A stretch of 64,000 bases of DNA from Anaspis maculata (GCA_949128115.1 OX421965.1:47917257-47981256); one strand, 5' to 3'; counted from the stretch's first letter, positions 37,601 through 47,490 are shown. The notes: generated from the sequence alone by a model not told the origin. A program made the numbers and translations.

Positions 37601-40600
37601 GCCAATTGGACAAGCTATCTTTTTCTTGTGGGAGAATGACGTACATGTCAAAATTCAAGATGGCGGAAGCATATGGAAACAGATTTTTTTTTTGTCCTCA
37701 CTGTTCTTCAATAAAAATTAGCAGAAAGTCAAAACCAATAATTATTATGAAGGAATAGACCTTTTTTACAATTCAAGACCGCAACCAATCAAATCGGGTC
37801 ATCTGCTGAAGAGCAGAAGAACAAGAATGATTGGTTTTGACTTTCCGCTCATTTTTATTAAAAAGCAATGAGGACAAAAGAAATTCCATTCTCAATTGCT
37901 TCCGCCATCTTGGATTTTGACAAGTCTGTCATTTTGTCATATGAAAAAGGTAGCCTGTCCAATTGGCTAGCCATTGATATCAAATTTGAGAAAATCGGTT
38001 GAGAAATGAGCATATGGCGGATTGGCGGGCAGGATACCTAAATTTGGGTCAATTGTGCGGAAATGAAGAAAACGGAAAGTAGGCTCCGCTTCAACTCGCA
38101 CTAGCTCCTCAGCAGATAACCCAATTTCACTGGTTGTGGTCTTGAATTGACACGGAAGGTCTAATCCTTTATAATACTTTATTAGTTTTGACTTTCTGGT
38201 AACTTTCAATAAAAAGCAACGAGAACAAAAGAAGGCCTATTTTCAATTGTTTCTGTCATCTTGAATTTTGGTATGTCGGCCATTTTGAAATACAAAAATG
38301 ATAGCCTATTCAATTGGCTATCCAATGCTGAAAAGTTCGATAAAATCGATGGAGGAATAAAAATTTTAGAAGGAAAAATTCAGAGCACGGTTTTTTATGG
38401 CCCACCCGGTAGAATTATCAAATGGCAATTACCTCGAGCATTTACCATCGATATATTTTTCTTAATGCATAATTTTTGTTGGGAAGTGGCTCTCCCTCCC
38501 TCACCCCCAGAAGGAAATATAAAAGCTGTTTCCAAAATAGTTTCCATACATCCAATGCATACCCACTACTGCCAAGAGTGCCAACGCAGTTCATTAAAAT
38601 GGAACATCCTTTGGATTAAGGAGTTCGGATCCCACCAAAGTCGTTCATTTTCGTTTATCGCCCTGTTATGTACTTACAAGCTGTAGAAGTGTGATGTATT
38701 TTTTCACCAATGTGATATGCCTATATTCCGGTTTGTATACTGTAACAAAGTAGTACCCGTACATGACAACATGTACTATAGGATTGATGATCGCCAGATA
38801 AACACTATGTCCGCCTGACCAAAATTTCAATCCCAGCCAAGCGGTCAAAGTGACGGCTGTGTGATGGTACACGTGCAAAAATGAAATTTGATTTTGTTTT
38901 TTCCTTAAAACGAAGAATATCTGCAAATTCAAGCCGTTTATAACTCTAAACTTTTCTGACAATTGAATAAAAAATACCGTACCGTATCCATCATGTCAAG
39001 AAGTTTCAGTAGAAAATAGTAATGACCTCCATAGACCATTAACATGTTCAGTTCAGTCCTTGTATAATCTACAGGTGAACAGTACCAGTTCAGGTTCAGC
39101 ATAATTGGGACTCCCTGAAAGTAAATGTATCTATAACATAATATCAAGAGATTCAAATGGAACTTTGTTCAAATATCCCCGAACAATAAGTTTTTTTTTC
39201 TCGGTGTTTATAGTCTGCAAAAAAAAAATATAAACTCATCAGCTGAACAAAACTTACACAATAACATATATAGCCGTTCGCTGCTATTTGTAATAGATTG
39301 TAAACGGTCATGATGTTTTTTAAGTCAAACGGAGGTCGATTTTTCATTAATTTTGGGCCGAGATCTTTCACAATATACAAATACGCCAACATTATCACAA
39401 TCGGGTATAATGGCGATCTAGCTATAAAATATTCTTCGGCTCGCTTGTCTGAAAATATAAAAATTAATAGGTAGTAGAAAACTGCATTGTAGTCCAGTAA
39501 AATAAGGATTTAACTTGACACAAATTAGGGGCAGGATAAAAAAAATATGGCGATGTAGATAATGAAAAACTGAATGAGAAAAACCAAAGTTTCATTTCCA
39601 GTCATCCCGGGAACCATGGGAAAAAAATGGAGAAGATGAAAAAACATGCGCCGCGATCTTTCTTTTGAAACGGTGAGAGAACGGTGAGAGATGTGTGAAA
39701 ACTGTCAGAGACAAAGTTGTAGGAAATTCAATAATCTACAAAAAAGTCCCTGGGGGCATATGTCTAACTTCTTTAGTTTAGCCGTTTATCGCAGTCAAAG
39801 TTGCGCGCCGGTCTAGTGAAGTGGAAAAACTGTCCGCGTGACCTTCCTTCTTGGATGCTGTGAGAACGACAAGAGATATCAAAAAATTGTGAGCGACAAA
39901 GTTCTAGAGAATTGAATGCTCCACTAGAAAATTTTCAAGGCCAATTATTATCTCTTCTAGTTTAGCCGTGAACCACGTTCGAAGTTGCTCGACAATTCTG
40001 TTGATGAAGTGGTTCTTCTGGAAAACTTACAAAAACTCTAGAGTCGATGAAAAAACTATGACAATGTAGAGGATAAAAAATTGGATCTATGAAACCAAAG
40101 TTTCATTTCACACCGTTTCGGGAAACCTAAGAAAAAAAAAAGAAAAACTTGAAAAATAGTGATTTGCACTCCTAGCTTCCTCATTGAATACTGAAATAAA
40201 CGTGATAAATATGGAAAATCTGAACAAACTAGGTTGTAGAGAATTAAATGATTCATAGAAAATCCCGTGATGTCATGTATGCATCTTTGTCGACTTAGCT
40301 GCGGAGCGCTATCAAAGTTGGGGTACGTGACTCGTGACGCGTCGCATATGTGGTGAAACTGGCACGACGTTGCGGTCATTGTTTAATTGATTATAAAACA
40401 TGATCGAATGATTTGGAAAAATTGCGTGCTTTGTTTAACGTCTGGGTAGCTACTTATTGTTAGAATTATCATTGTAGTCATCATCATCGTCTTCCGAAAC
40501 GACAATGCAGAAAGCGTCAGAACAGGTGGCTCCACCGCAGTGGTGGCAAAACTTGGTACACTTGAGGTCAGCTTTTCTGCATCCACAAAGCTTCTCGCAG

Positions 40601-41591
40601 TTTTCCAAGCATCTGCAGGAAATCAGCCGTAGCAGATTTTCGAGAGCTACGTTATCCTGGGTTCTAATAGGCATCAACAGAGAAATGTTCAATGTTCAGG
40701 CATCAATGAGAAATGGTTTGAGTCAAGGTTAGACATAAAAATATCTGCGAGAAAAAGTGAAAGATTAGAGCCCATCGATAAGCCAAATTTTTGTTCGAAG
40801 AAACAATCATTAAATTTGAAATTCTGTTGTAAAGCAAGACCTAATAAGGAACAAATGTTTAACATATGATAAGTTAAAATATTAAACCTAAAAAGGATGT
40901 TTCTAACTGAAGAAATACATTCTTCTGCTGGAACACTGGGAAACAAATTTGTCACATTAAATGAAACTAATCTCGAATTCGTCGGAATGTTAAAGTTAGA
41001 TAATTTGTGGATTAAATCGAAAGAATTCTTAAGACAACAAGGGTTTTCCATTACACAGATATTTCTCAATTTTTCTTGAAAATTTTTTGGATATTATTCA
41101 CAAACTATCTAACTTTAACATTCCGACTCTATTACATTATTGAATGACTGTGTCGATTTTCCTTGCAAGAATTTATATACCTAACGCTTTAGATTTTGAT
41201 CGTTTGTTCGCTGAATTATAGTTATATTACAAACATCTTCAAGAAAGTTCTGTGTTCAATTGAAGATACCTTGAAAAATTTGACAATTTATGTCAAAATA
41301 TTTACTCATACTCCTTTAGCAAACATTTACAAAACTTTTACGTATGTTATACTCACCAATTTTATGTTAATTTTAAATTTAAATATTGTTTTAGTGCTTT
41401 ACCTCTGACGACGGGAGACTAGAGACTCCCGAAACTGCAGTCAGGAATTATTTTTTTAACGTTTTGTGGGAAGACCGCGTTTTATTTATATTTTTAGAAA
41501 ATTTCACTATTGCCTTAAACTAAAATTTACCTGCTTGGTCTTGAAAGTAAAAGTAGTAGCTTTGATACAATTTCTTAAACACAAGAGCCAT
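28688..41591 (-). CDS. ELOVL fatty-acid elongase, gene B (five exons, 9.8-kb last intron)
   Basis: Complete 273-aa elongase. Exons in order: 41531-41591 (MALVFKKLYQ), 39258-39448, 38983-39114, 38678-38920 and 28688-28882; stop TAA 28688-28690. Same intron positions and phases as genes A and C. Motifs: GPKLMKNRPPF, KLLDMMDT at 121-128, QISFLHVYHH ending at 148, NPIVHVVMYGYY from 174 (P replaces the common S), and TLLQLVQ across the last splice junction. The C-terminus NKEE is preceded by K, giving a KxKxx ER-retrieval motif. Intron 1 (39449-41530) holds the Cys-rich-ORF element and the Penelope-like fragment. Intron 4 (28883-38677) is 9.8 kb of repeats. Because the last exon is so distant, transcript evidence for that join would be welcome, but frame, motif continuity (LQL then VQFAFYI) and strand all fit. 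Confidence 0.93.
28883..32600. other. First part of gene B intron 4
   Basis: No host exon seen. Contains A-rich simple sequence (29270-29370 and 30160-30276) and a 176-codon minus-strand frame (31562-31032) of no recognised family, rich in P, T and R. I see no splice, promoter or homology evidence that it is a gene. Confidence 0.4.
29269..30276. repeat. Distant inverted pair of ACTCGCAGAAAATAAGAATA
   Basis: ATACTCGCAGAAAATAAG plus (AAATA)n at 29269-29315 is inverted at about 30230-30276. May mark the ends of one nonautonomous element of about 1 kb. Simple-sequence content weakens the case. Confidence 0.5.
32622..32756. mobile_element. MITE with TAGCGTTTTC ends (1)
   Basis: TAGCGTTTTCCACTTAC at the left, inverse GCAAGTGAAAAACGCTA at the right; 135 bp. 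Flanks suggest ATA duplication. Confidence 0.75.
32805..32927. mobile_element. MITE with TAGCGTTYTC ends (2)
   Basis: TAGCGTTCTCGAGTCGC pairs with GCGACTCGAAAACGCTA; 123 bp. Shares its first ten bases with the neighbouring MITE but has a different interior. Confidence 0.8.
33150..35215. repeat. Inverted arms around a hAT insertion
   Basis: 33150-33440 is the imperfect reverse complement of 34935-35215 (shared TGCAAAATTGTGCTTAG, ACAGGGTG at 33229 against CACCCTGT at 35126, and TCGAAATGGTTTTCGAATTTTC-like blocks). The space between holds the hAT element at 33641-34598. Confidence 0.75.
33641..34598. mobile_element. Nonautonomous hAT element, 958 bp, perfect 8-bp TSD
   Basis: Starts CAGTGGCGGCT and ends in the inverse AGCCGCCACTG. 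CATGGCCG is present immediately on both sides (33633-33640, 34599-34606). hAT transposons create 8-bp duplications and often begin CAGTG. Inside are an inverted repeat with arms of about 115 bp (33690-33805 and 33842-33955) and a GAGGGCTCAAG subterminal pair. No transposase. Confidence 0.93.
35221..35643. mobile_element. 423-bp element with 55-bp terminal inverted repeats
   Basis: TAAAGTTGTATAAATAATCTGTCTCTCCACG and following bases are inverted at 35585-35640. The interior has a second inverted set (ACGATACA, GTTAAAAGTGACAGGTATTATTTT, GAGCGGGG) and CGAAACGAGCATTAGCGAG. Confidence 0.85.
36503..36781. mobile_element. 279-bp MITE with ATAGACCATTTCC ends
   Basis: ATAGACCATTTCCGCATGACGTCA pairs with TGACGTCAGTGGAAATGGTCTAT; the arms continue through GCTGATTCGGGGCAACGTCA and its inverse. 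Contains several ACGTCA/CACGTG boxes. Confidence 0.85.
36890..37026. mobile_element. 137-bp MITE-like hairpin
   Basis: CATGTGAATAAAAAGGAGCTTTTGC pairs with GCAGAAGCTATTTTGTATTCACACG, with an inner AGGAGTTGCTA / TAGCAACTCCT pair. Confidence 0.8.
37153..38411. mobile_element. 1.26-kb hairpin with TACCGGGTGG ends
   Basis: TACCGGGTGGACCATAAAAA is inverted at the right end (GGCCCACCCGGTA). The arms of about 620 bp include TGGCTAGCCAATTGGACAAGC blocks and meet near 37800. Inserted into a copy of the 36.3-kb direct repeat, whose sequence resumes at 38413. Confidence 0.85.
39490..40692. mobile_element. Truncated copy of the long-TIR Cys-rich-ORF element in gene B intron 1
   Basis: Starts TAGTCCAGTAAAATAAGG and stays closely similar to 55381-56572 in the same orientation, including the Cys-rich frame. 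The second long terminal repeat is missing: similarity ends where the Penelope-like fragment begins. Nested in intron 1 of ELOVL gene B. Confidence 0.85.
40450..40692 (-). CDS. Cys-rich (CXC-like) ORF of a repeat element, copy 1
   Basis: An 80-aa frame with LLRLISCRC, then CEKLCGCRKADLKC, then CTKFCHHCGGATC and an acidic tail (EDDDDDY). The C-x-C and CRK-x-x-L-x-C spacing resembles the C-terminal CXC-like segment of arthropod repeat-encoded proteins and, more loosely, tesmin/TSO1 CXC metal-binding domains. The upstream part of any larger protein is not identifiable. Probably a remnant of a transposon ORF, not a host gene. Confidence 0.6.
   Translation of the reverse strand: MNISLLMPIRTQDNVALENLLRLISCRCLENCEKLCGCRKADLKCTKFCHHCGGATCSDAFCIVVSEDDDDDYNDNSNNK
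40730..41079 (-). pseudogene. Penelope-like element reverse transcriptase fragment
   Basis: Minus-strand translation shows KLSNFNIPTNSRL, VSFNVTNLFPSVP, then FFEQKFGLSMGSNLSLFLADIF, the pattern of Penelope-like RT blocks (S-F-D-V-x-x-L-F-x-S-V-P and G-x-x-M-G-S-x-L-S). D of the first catalytic block is N here, and the YxDD region and endonuclease are missing. The block encoding KLSNFNIP (about 40979-41008) is repeated in inverted orientation at 41097-41128. Inactive. Confidence 0.8.
41402..41445 (+). ncRNA. Candidate minimal type-I hammerhead ribozyme
   Basis: Order of parts: CCT (stem I), CTGACGA core (41405-41411), stem II GGGAG/CTCCC with 8-nt loop (41413-41430), GAAA (41431-41434), the self-complementary ACTGCAGT segment as stem III, then the GTC cleavage triplet and AGG (41443-41445) closing stem I. 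A loopless palindromic stem III matches the small, dimer-acting hammerheads described for Penelope-like elements, and a Penelope RT lies 0.3 kb away. One C (41412) between the core and stem II is unpaired or pairs irregularly, which could weaken activity. Confidence 0.7.
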
Positions 41592-41906
41592 GATGGTGAT
41601 GGTAATTCCAGTCTCGACTCTCGAGTCTGCATGGGCCAAACTAAACCAAAATTAAAACATCGGATACTACGTTTGATCTAAATAAATTTGGGTACCGATA
41701 GACTTAATCAATGGCAGGTGAAGGTGAAGCGGCAACATACCAATGTAATATTTAGTTGACGTCTATGGTTGAAAAATGTAGGGAGATTTTACATTCAATG
41801 AATATTATAATGAATAATGATTATTGTGGACTTTCACTTTTCATCCTCAACGAACGAAGCAAGGGCAAGTTACGGCTCTAGTTACGGTAACTCCATCTTC
41901 TTCTAG

Positions 41907-43706
41907 ACTTTTGTTGTTGCAAGCCTGATTTTTCTTGACTTGGAAAAGGCATATGACTCAGTTGGACATGATCATCTAATAAAGGTTATACAATCATCTG
42001 GCATACCATCAAAATTACAAAACGTACTTATTAATTTGCAAATTAATAATAATTCTTACATTGATCTGGGTATCAAGAAAAGTAAAACCTTTTCCATCAA
42101 AAAAGGCGTTTTCCAAGGCGCTCCTTTGTCACCAATTTTGTTTAATCTCTGCATCAATTTTATTTTCAATGAGCTTTCAGAAAACGATATAGCCATTAAT
42201 TTAGGTTTCGACCTAAAAGATTTCAGTCTGACTAATATACCACCTGCAACAATTATAGGATACGCCGATGATACTGTGTTAGTGGGTAAAGACCTTAAAT
42301 CTGCAAACATACTTCTATCAATGGCAGAACAGAAGTTCAATGAAATAGGTCTAAATATAAATGCTACAAAATCGAACAGCATCATAATACAAAAAGGCTC
42401 TCTATGTAATGAACAAACTATATCAAGTAGTGGTATGACAATAACTAACATAAAAAATGACGAGAAAATCAAGTATCTTGGGGTGTCCTACAGTAACACA
42501 CTAATTATTGACACAGCAGAAATCACCAAAAAGTTTGCTTACAAGTTGGAAATATTAACAAAAACAAATCTTTTAGATCCACATCAAAAACTGACTGTTA
42601 TGAATCAGTACATTTCTCCCACAATAACATACTCGTTTCAAACTGCCCCATACGAGAAACTATGTAAATCATTTCTAGAAAAAATTAATTTGTTGATCAA
42701 AAGTTCTGTTAGAGAAATTCTACAAATTCCTGGTGACACTCCCAACAGTTTCTTATACGCTCCTAAAAATGTCAAAGGTCTTGAATTGTTCAACGCGTAC
42801 TGGGAGGCTTATGTTCAGCAAATTAATAAATACTTTATTCTTGAAAACTCAAATTGTGTGTTCTTAAAAGATTCTTATAACCAGGAGAGAGACTTTTGTT
42901 TCAAAAAATTGAATATTAGTCAAACTGAAATTTCACAGATACCAAAAACAAAGAAATCTAGCAGTTGCATTAGGAAAATATTGAGAGACAGAGAATACCA
43001 ACATTGGTGCAATCTTCCACAAAAAGGAAAAGGGGTAATTCTGTACAGTGATGTTAAATCATCCAACAACTGGATCTATAATAAACGAGGCCTGAGTAAC
43101 TCTGAATATATCGATTGCATCAAGATGACATGTAATGTCTCAGCGGTTCGAGCATTGCCCGGTCGCGGTTCCCACACATCCCGTTGCAGACACTGCAATG
43201 AGTATGAATCACTTGCTCACGTGTTGGGATACTGCGACTATGGTCAAACTGCTCGAATCAAGAGACATAACGATATCAGGACCATTCTAGCAAATCATTT
43301 GCGCGACAAAGACTTCGAGACTCATGAAGAAGTTATCGGAGTTTCACAGCAAGACAGCTTGCGAAGAATTGATATAATTGCCATAGATAGGAAAAAAAAT
43401 GCAGCACATATTATAGACCCAACCATTCGCTTTGAAGGTACTTTAGATCAACCAAATTTTGTCAATGATGAGAAAAATCAAATTTATAAACCTACCGTCC
43501 CTTATTATATGTCAAAATTTAATGTCAAAAATATTTCCATAATTGGTTTACTTTTTGGTTCTCGCGGTACTTTAACAAAAAATTACATAGAATTTCGAAA
43601 AACATTTAAATTGCCAAAAACTTTAGATCATGAAATCGTTTTGAAAATTCTCAAATCGTCAACATATATTTTACGTAATCATTTATTTGGTCCTCCAAAA
43701 AATTAA
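41907..43706 (+). CDS. R2-like non-LTR retrotransposon polyprotein, 5'-truncated
   Basis: Open frame of about 600 codons from near 41907 (no true ATG at its start) to TAA at 43704. RT motif A FLDLEKAYDSV is at the beginning, motif B GVFQGAPLSPILFN follows, and motif C YADD is at 42261. Downstream are the thumb, a C-terminal zinc knuckle CRHCNEYESLAHVLGYC (43185-43235) and a restriction-like endonuclease segment RRIDIIAIDRKK...IIDPTIRFE. That order (RT, CCHC, RLE) is diagnostic of the R2-type LINE group. The usual PD of the nuclease motif reads ID. The N-terminal zinc fingers and early RT motifs are lost. Lies between ELOVL genes B and C. Confidence 0.9.
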   Translation, partial: TFVVASLIFLDLEKAYDSVGHDHLIKVIQSSGIPSKLQNVLINLQINNNSYIDLGIKKSKTFSIKKGVFQGAPLSPILFNLCINFIFNELSENDIAINLGFDLKDFSLTNIPPATIIGYADDTVLVGKDLKSANILLSMAEQKFNEIGLNINATKSNSIIIQKGSLCNEQTISSSGMTITNIKNDEKIKYLGVSYSNTLIIDTAEITKKFAYKLEILTKTNLLDPHQKLTVMNQYISPTITYSFQTAPYEKLCKSFLEKINLLIKSSVREILQIPGDTPNSFLYAPKNVKGLELFNAYWEAYVQQINKYFILENSNCVFLKDSYNQERDFCFKKLNISQTEISQIPKTKKSSSCIRKILRDREYQHWCNLPQKGKGVILYSDVKSSNNWIYNKRGLSNSEYIDCIKMTCNVSAVRALPGRGSHTSRCRHCNEYESLAHVLGYCDYGQTARIKRHNDIRTILANHLRDKDFETHEEVIGVSQQDSLRRIDIIAIDRKKNAAHIIDPTIRFEGTLDQPNFVNDEKNQIYKPTVPYYMSKFNVKNISIIGLLFGSRGTLTKNYIEFRKTFKLPKTLDHEIVLKILKSSTYILRNHLFGPPKN

Positions 43707-43900
43707 AAAAAAAACCTTGTTATTTGATAATTTTACCTTAGTTATTAGTTTTTAACATGTATATGTATAATGATTGTTTTACTTAAATTTCTTTTCAATT
43801 TTATGTTAATTTTAGACTGTGTCTCTCAATGGCAAACTGTTTTTTCAGGACAGTCAGTTATGTATTCTTTAAATAAAGTACATTTTTATTATTATTAACA
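43707..43900 (+). other. 3' UTR of the R2-like LINE
   Basis: AT-rich 3' UTR with AATAAA near 43871 and a terminal TTATTATTATT run, after which unrelated sequence starts. Confidence 0.6.
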
Positions 43901-44003
43901 CACCACATTCACTTCTACACACATTTTCAGGTCCATGAGGGTGAGGACGAATGCTGGAACTCGTCGTTAATCTAAGGTAATGATTTTATTGCGTCGCAGT
44001 ATT

Positions 44004-44434
44004 CAGTGCCGGATCTAGGGGGGTGCAAACCGGGGCATATGCACTGGGCGGCAAAATGAAGGGGCGGCAAAAATAGGTCTAATTTCATATGAATGAAAAA
44101 AAATTGATGAAAGCATTATTTTGCTCTCCTTTTTTTTGTGGAAGTATTCAAATAGAATTCCCCAAAACGATAATACATCTCAAAACAGATTCGCGCAACA
44201 GCGCGCATGGGTGACAGGCAGTCGACCCAGCAATTTGTATGTTCTCATATTGGAAAAAAATTGATGGGAAAGAGGGATATTTTGCTCAAGTAGTCCCTCT
44301 AAAATCTGAACAATTTTCATCTGCGGACTACTGGGGGCCTCCTTGGTCCCAGGCCGCCCCTCGCTTCTTGCATATCGATGGGGGGCGGCAAAATTGGATT
44401 TTGCACCCCCTAAAGAAAAGCCTAGATCCGGCAC
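44004..44434. mobile_element. Nonautonomous hAT-like element, about 430 bp
   Basis: CAGTGCCGGATCTAG at the left and inverse CTAGATCCGGCAC at the right, flanked by CAGTATT on both sides. GGTGCAAA and GGGGCGGCAAAA subterminal repeats lie inside. The terminal sequence and 7-8-bp duplication fit hAT; the right terminus has lost a base or two. Confidence 0.8.
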
Positions 44435-44540
44435 CAGTATTTCTTCCCGCCTACGTCACATAATAGCATCAAGTGGTGCGTGGTCCCTTCCCATTTCCCC
44501 CTTCTTCTAGTTGCTCCATTTCCCCCATACGGCTTATTAC

Positions 44541-44664
44541 TACCGTATGATCAAAAACTTCCCTTCTCCAGGCAGGCTGTGACCTGGCCAAAATCAGCCT
44601 CGTTTGCCTGCCAATGACCAGAACACAGCCTGCCTAGAGGAGGAAAGTTTTTGATCATACGGTA
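44541..44664. mobile_element. MITE, TACCGTATGATCAA family, TTAC duplication
   Basis: TACCGTATGATCAAAAACTT pairs with its inverse at 44645-44664; flanks TTAC on both sides. The interior AGGCTGTG-ACCTGGCC-AAA-CAGC parallels 62015-62138. Confidence 0.88.
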
Positions 44665-46217
44665 TTACTATCACAGTAGATCCGAGTGAACAAGAAACTG
44701 CATGGATGGTCCGCAATTTTTATTTCAGATGATCTCTCTCCTAGACACCATATTCTGAGTGGTTTTCGATTTTGTTCGAGACATTTTGAGAGATGGAGTT
44801 AACGTAGCCAGACCCCAATTTACTTTAGTCGGAATGTTATAAAACTATGACATTGACCGATCTTCAATTATGATGGCCTGAAGCATCAACTTCTGTCATC
44901 CAATCGGCAAGTTGAGTTGATTCCATATTATACATCCCTACGTACTACTTGAGGTACCACTCGATAAATTAAACAATAAATGGATTGTCGCACATGAATA
45001 TCACACTTTGCTGTGATTCGCACTCTCACTGTGAATTATACTCACGTCTTGTATTTGAGATTTGCAGGCTTCTTCCGTAAAGGCCTCGCAGCTTTTGTAG
45101 TGTTCATTGACATTCCGGTATATTCCAGCATTGGGCGCCAGTCCTTTCGCGAAAGATCTAGAAAAATCAGTCGGTCTTGCGAATATTCTGGCAAACTATC
45201 GAAACATCACGTTTCCACCAACTGTAACTGTGCAAGTGTTTACTCGTTTCTTGGGTATCACCAATGGCGTATATCACCAATTACTTATAAGTAATTTTTG
45301 GGAACTCTTTGTGATAGACCAGTCAGTAAAAATTATCAACCACTCGATGAGCACTGAATTTCTGCTAACAATATACAGAGTGAGTCATCAATCACAAAAC
45401 TTCATTTTGCTTTATCAGTGCCTGTAAATTGTACATAATATATGTAAATAACAATAGCTTCATAATAATAACTTGAGAATCGTCAGGCTCCGAACCGTTC
45501 AGGTGTCATATTGCATAGAAGTGTGCAGCTGCGTGAAAATTCATCAAATTTTAATTATCTTATTCGATTCCTAGACTATCAAGGATCATGAAAAATGTTG
45601 GTGGAATTTTGGCATCTGCTGCAGGCAAACATGCTGGAAGCGCCAGAAGAGCTCCGTCTGGCAACAAGCAAATGGCCATATCCCCTTTTTTTTATACCTC
45701 AGTTTTTGGAGAAGAAGAAGAAACTGTTAGAATAAATTAGCTTGCTTATGATCTGCTGAAATGGGGCGTTTTTTGAAGGTTGTCGGATACTTTTGAAACT
45801 TGATGGCATATGAATTTTTTGGTGCCCTTTCCTAAATTTAATTTTCATCCTTTATGTCCCTGCCGTTCTGAACGCCCTATTATTGAAATAATGCCTACTC
45901 GATATTCAGAAAATCATTAGTTATGGATTCCGTGTGGAGTTGCATGTCTCCCATCGGACGCGTTCCCGAGTGGCGGATAGAGGAAAACCCTCACCGTTAG
46001 GCGGCGGGTAAATGGGAAAAAACTACCACTCGCGGACCAAAACATGCAAAAATGGTCCTTTGATCATAAGGGGGTTAGGTTACAGGCTAACAACCCGTTC
46101 CTGTGAAAACCATTTGTTACGAAACCTCAAAACTAGCCTCGGAAAACATATTGGATAAACAAAGAGAAACTCGCAAACGAAAAACTGACAACGACTCAAG
46201 GTTATACTTGAGGTGTA
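44665..46217. other. Spacer between repeats, no gene recognised
   Basis: Contains several open frames up to about 106 codons (45107-45427) with no recognisable domain, splice structure or repeat relationship. Confidence 0.4.
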
Positions 46218-46376
46218 AAACCCGAGGGACGAAGGGCTGTTGGGAGACCTAGAAACCAGTTCATGGGCCAAGTGAAGCAGGACTTGCAAAACATGGGAAT
46301 AGCAAACTGGAGAGAGAAAGCGGGAGTTAGAGCGAGATGGAGAGAAGTTCTTGAGGATCTTGAGGAAGGCCCATAA
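46218..46376 (+). pseudogene. LINE C-terminal fragment
   Basis: Translates to GRRAVGRPRNQFMGQVKQDL, then ANWREKAGVRARWREVLEDL and a stop. This GRPR-x-x-W/F...W-x-x-x-A-x-x-R-x-x-W-R pattern is the usual C-terminus of insect RTE/Jockey-type endonuclease-RT proteins. Upstream RT is absent. Confidence 0.75.
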
Positions 46377-46659
46377 AGGGCGATTGAGCCACGGTTGATG
46401 GTTTATGATTAGTTATGCGTGGATCGCGTCCACTCTCGGTAGGGAGAGCAATATTTGATATGATGATAGCTCGGGCTTCGTGGTCCAAGTGATACGAAGA
46501 TGCTTTCAAGGGACCGAAAATAGCTTGTTCGAGTTTCCGTTCATAAACAAGGATGGTTTATCTTGAATTTCGATTCAAGAACACATATCGATAGCCAGTG
46601 ACACTGAAAATGGGAAGGTGCTCTCACAATTCCAAGACAGATGGAAACGGGTATAGTGG

Positions 46660-46985
46660 AGTACTACATCAAGTTCTTGTACTGAAAAGGAACTACTGTG
46701 TCACTCGTAAAGAGCTGTCGATCACTTCCACGAAAATTTTTGGTGGGGACAGATCATGCTTTACTGACATGATTGCTGCGAGCGAAGAATCCAGAGGAGC
46801 AACTGGCTGGTTGGCAAAAAACTGTAGCATTATGACCGCGAAGTCCAACACCGACTAGGTAAAAGTCATGGTAATGCGAATTCTCGCTCCCAAAGGCCTT
46901 GCAGATACGGCTGCAAGCACTGCAATGAGGTGGACCAGCAGGATTCAGTACAGGTCAGGGCAATCTTTGTGGAGATTCCATAGAA
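46660..46985 (+). pseudogene. Degenerate Ty3/gypsy RNase H to pre-integrase fragment
   Basis: Three plus-strand frames in succession resemble gypsy pol: LKRNYCVTRKEL (RNase H), LLRAKNPEEQLAGWQ, then SHGNANSRSQRPCRYGCKHC, the HGNADALSRRPC block followed by CxxC. Frameshifts and stops break it. Sequence to 47270 may belong to the same element but is unassignable. Confidence 0.7.
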
Positions 46986-47484
46986 CTGGATCTCATCTGC
47001 GGTGAAAAAAGAGCAAAAAGAAGATTCTGTATTTGGTTCGCCGGCGGAAAGAAAAGCGCTCAGACAGAACAGACCAAAATGGGCAAAAATCTCAAGGCAC
47101 ATTCAAGTGGTGGGCTACGCACAACATGGGCCAAACTGCAACTTCCTACCTGCATCAGTTCCAATGATGCAGGTCATTCAGTAGATGGAACAGCTCCAAT
47201 TTTTTGGAGTTGGGTCAACGGGGACCGCGAGGTGGGGTCGTGGCCCACATTTAGAAATTGATTTTCGAGTCTGGAAAGCATGCGTTCCAAATGGCATGCT
47301 TATTCATGATTTGTGAGGTTGTTGTCGCTAACTCCTTCGGTCTGTCTAGGTAGTTAGCATTTTCAACGCTTGGTGTTATACGTCAAGGTGTCGTAGAACT
47401 AGGCGCAAAGAGTTGGACATTAACATAAGTTATGCTGTCCATATTTATTCGAATTTGAATGAAAAAATATGAAAAATTACCTAT

Positions 47485-47490
47485 TTTATT
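47485..47490 (-). promoter_or_regulatory. Polyadenylation signal of ELOVL gene C
   Basis: AATAAA on the minus strand about 50 nt beyond the gene C stop, in an AT-rich stretch. Confidence 0.55.

Larger units (their letters stand above)
35885..38470. repeat. Diverged direct repeats of about 190-380 bp
   Basis: 35885-36070 and 36295-36480 align in the same orientation (ATACATAAATAGC, TTAATTAT, ACATTACGG, GTCAT). A following block, CCTCTAGCTCATG...AATTGACAGATT, recurs at 36200-36250 and 37055-37105. A further partial copy resumes at 38413 after a hairpin insertion. Confidence 0.6.

Noticed and set aside
45013..45427. Two overlapping plus-strand frames of about 100 codons
   Set aside because: No recognisable domain and no conserved context; reading frames overlap each other.
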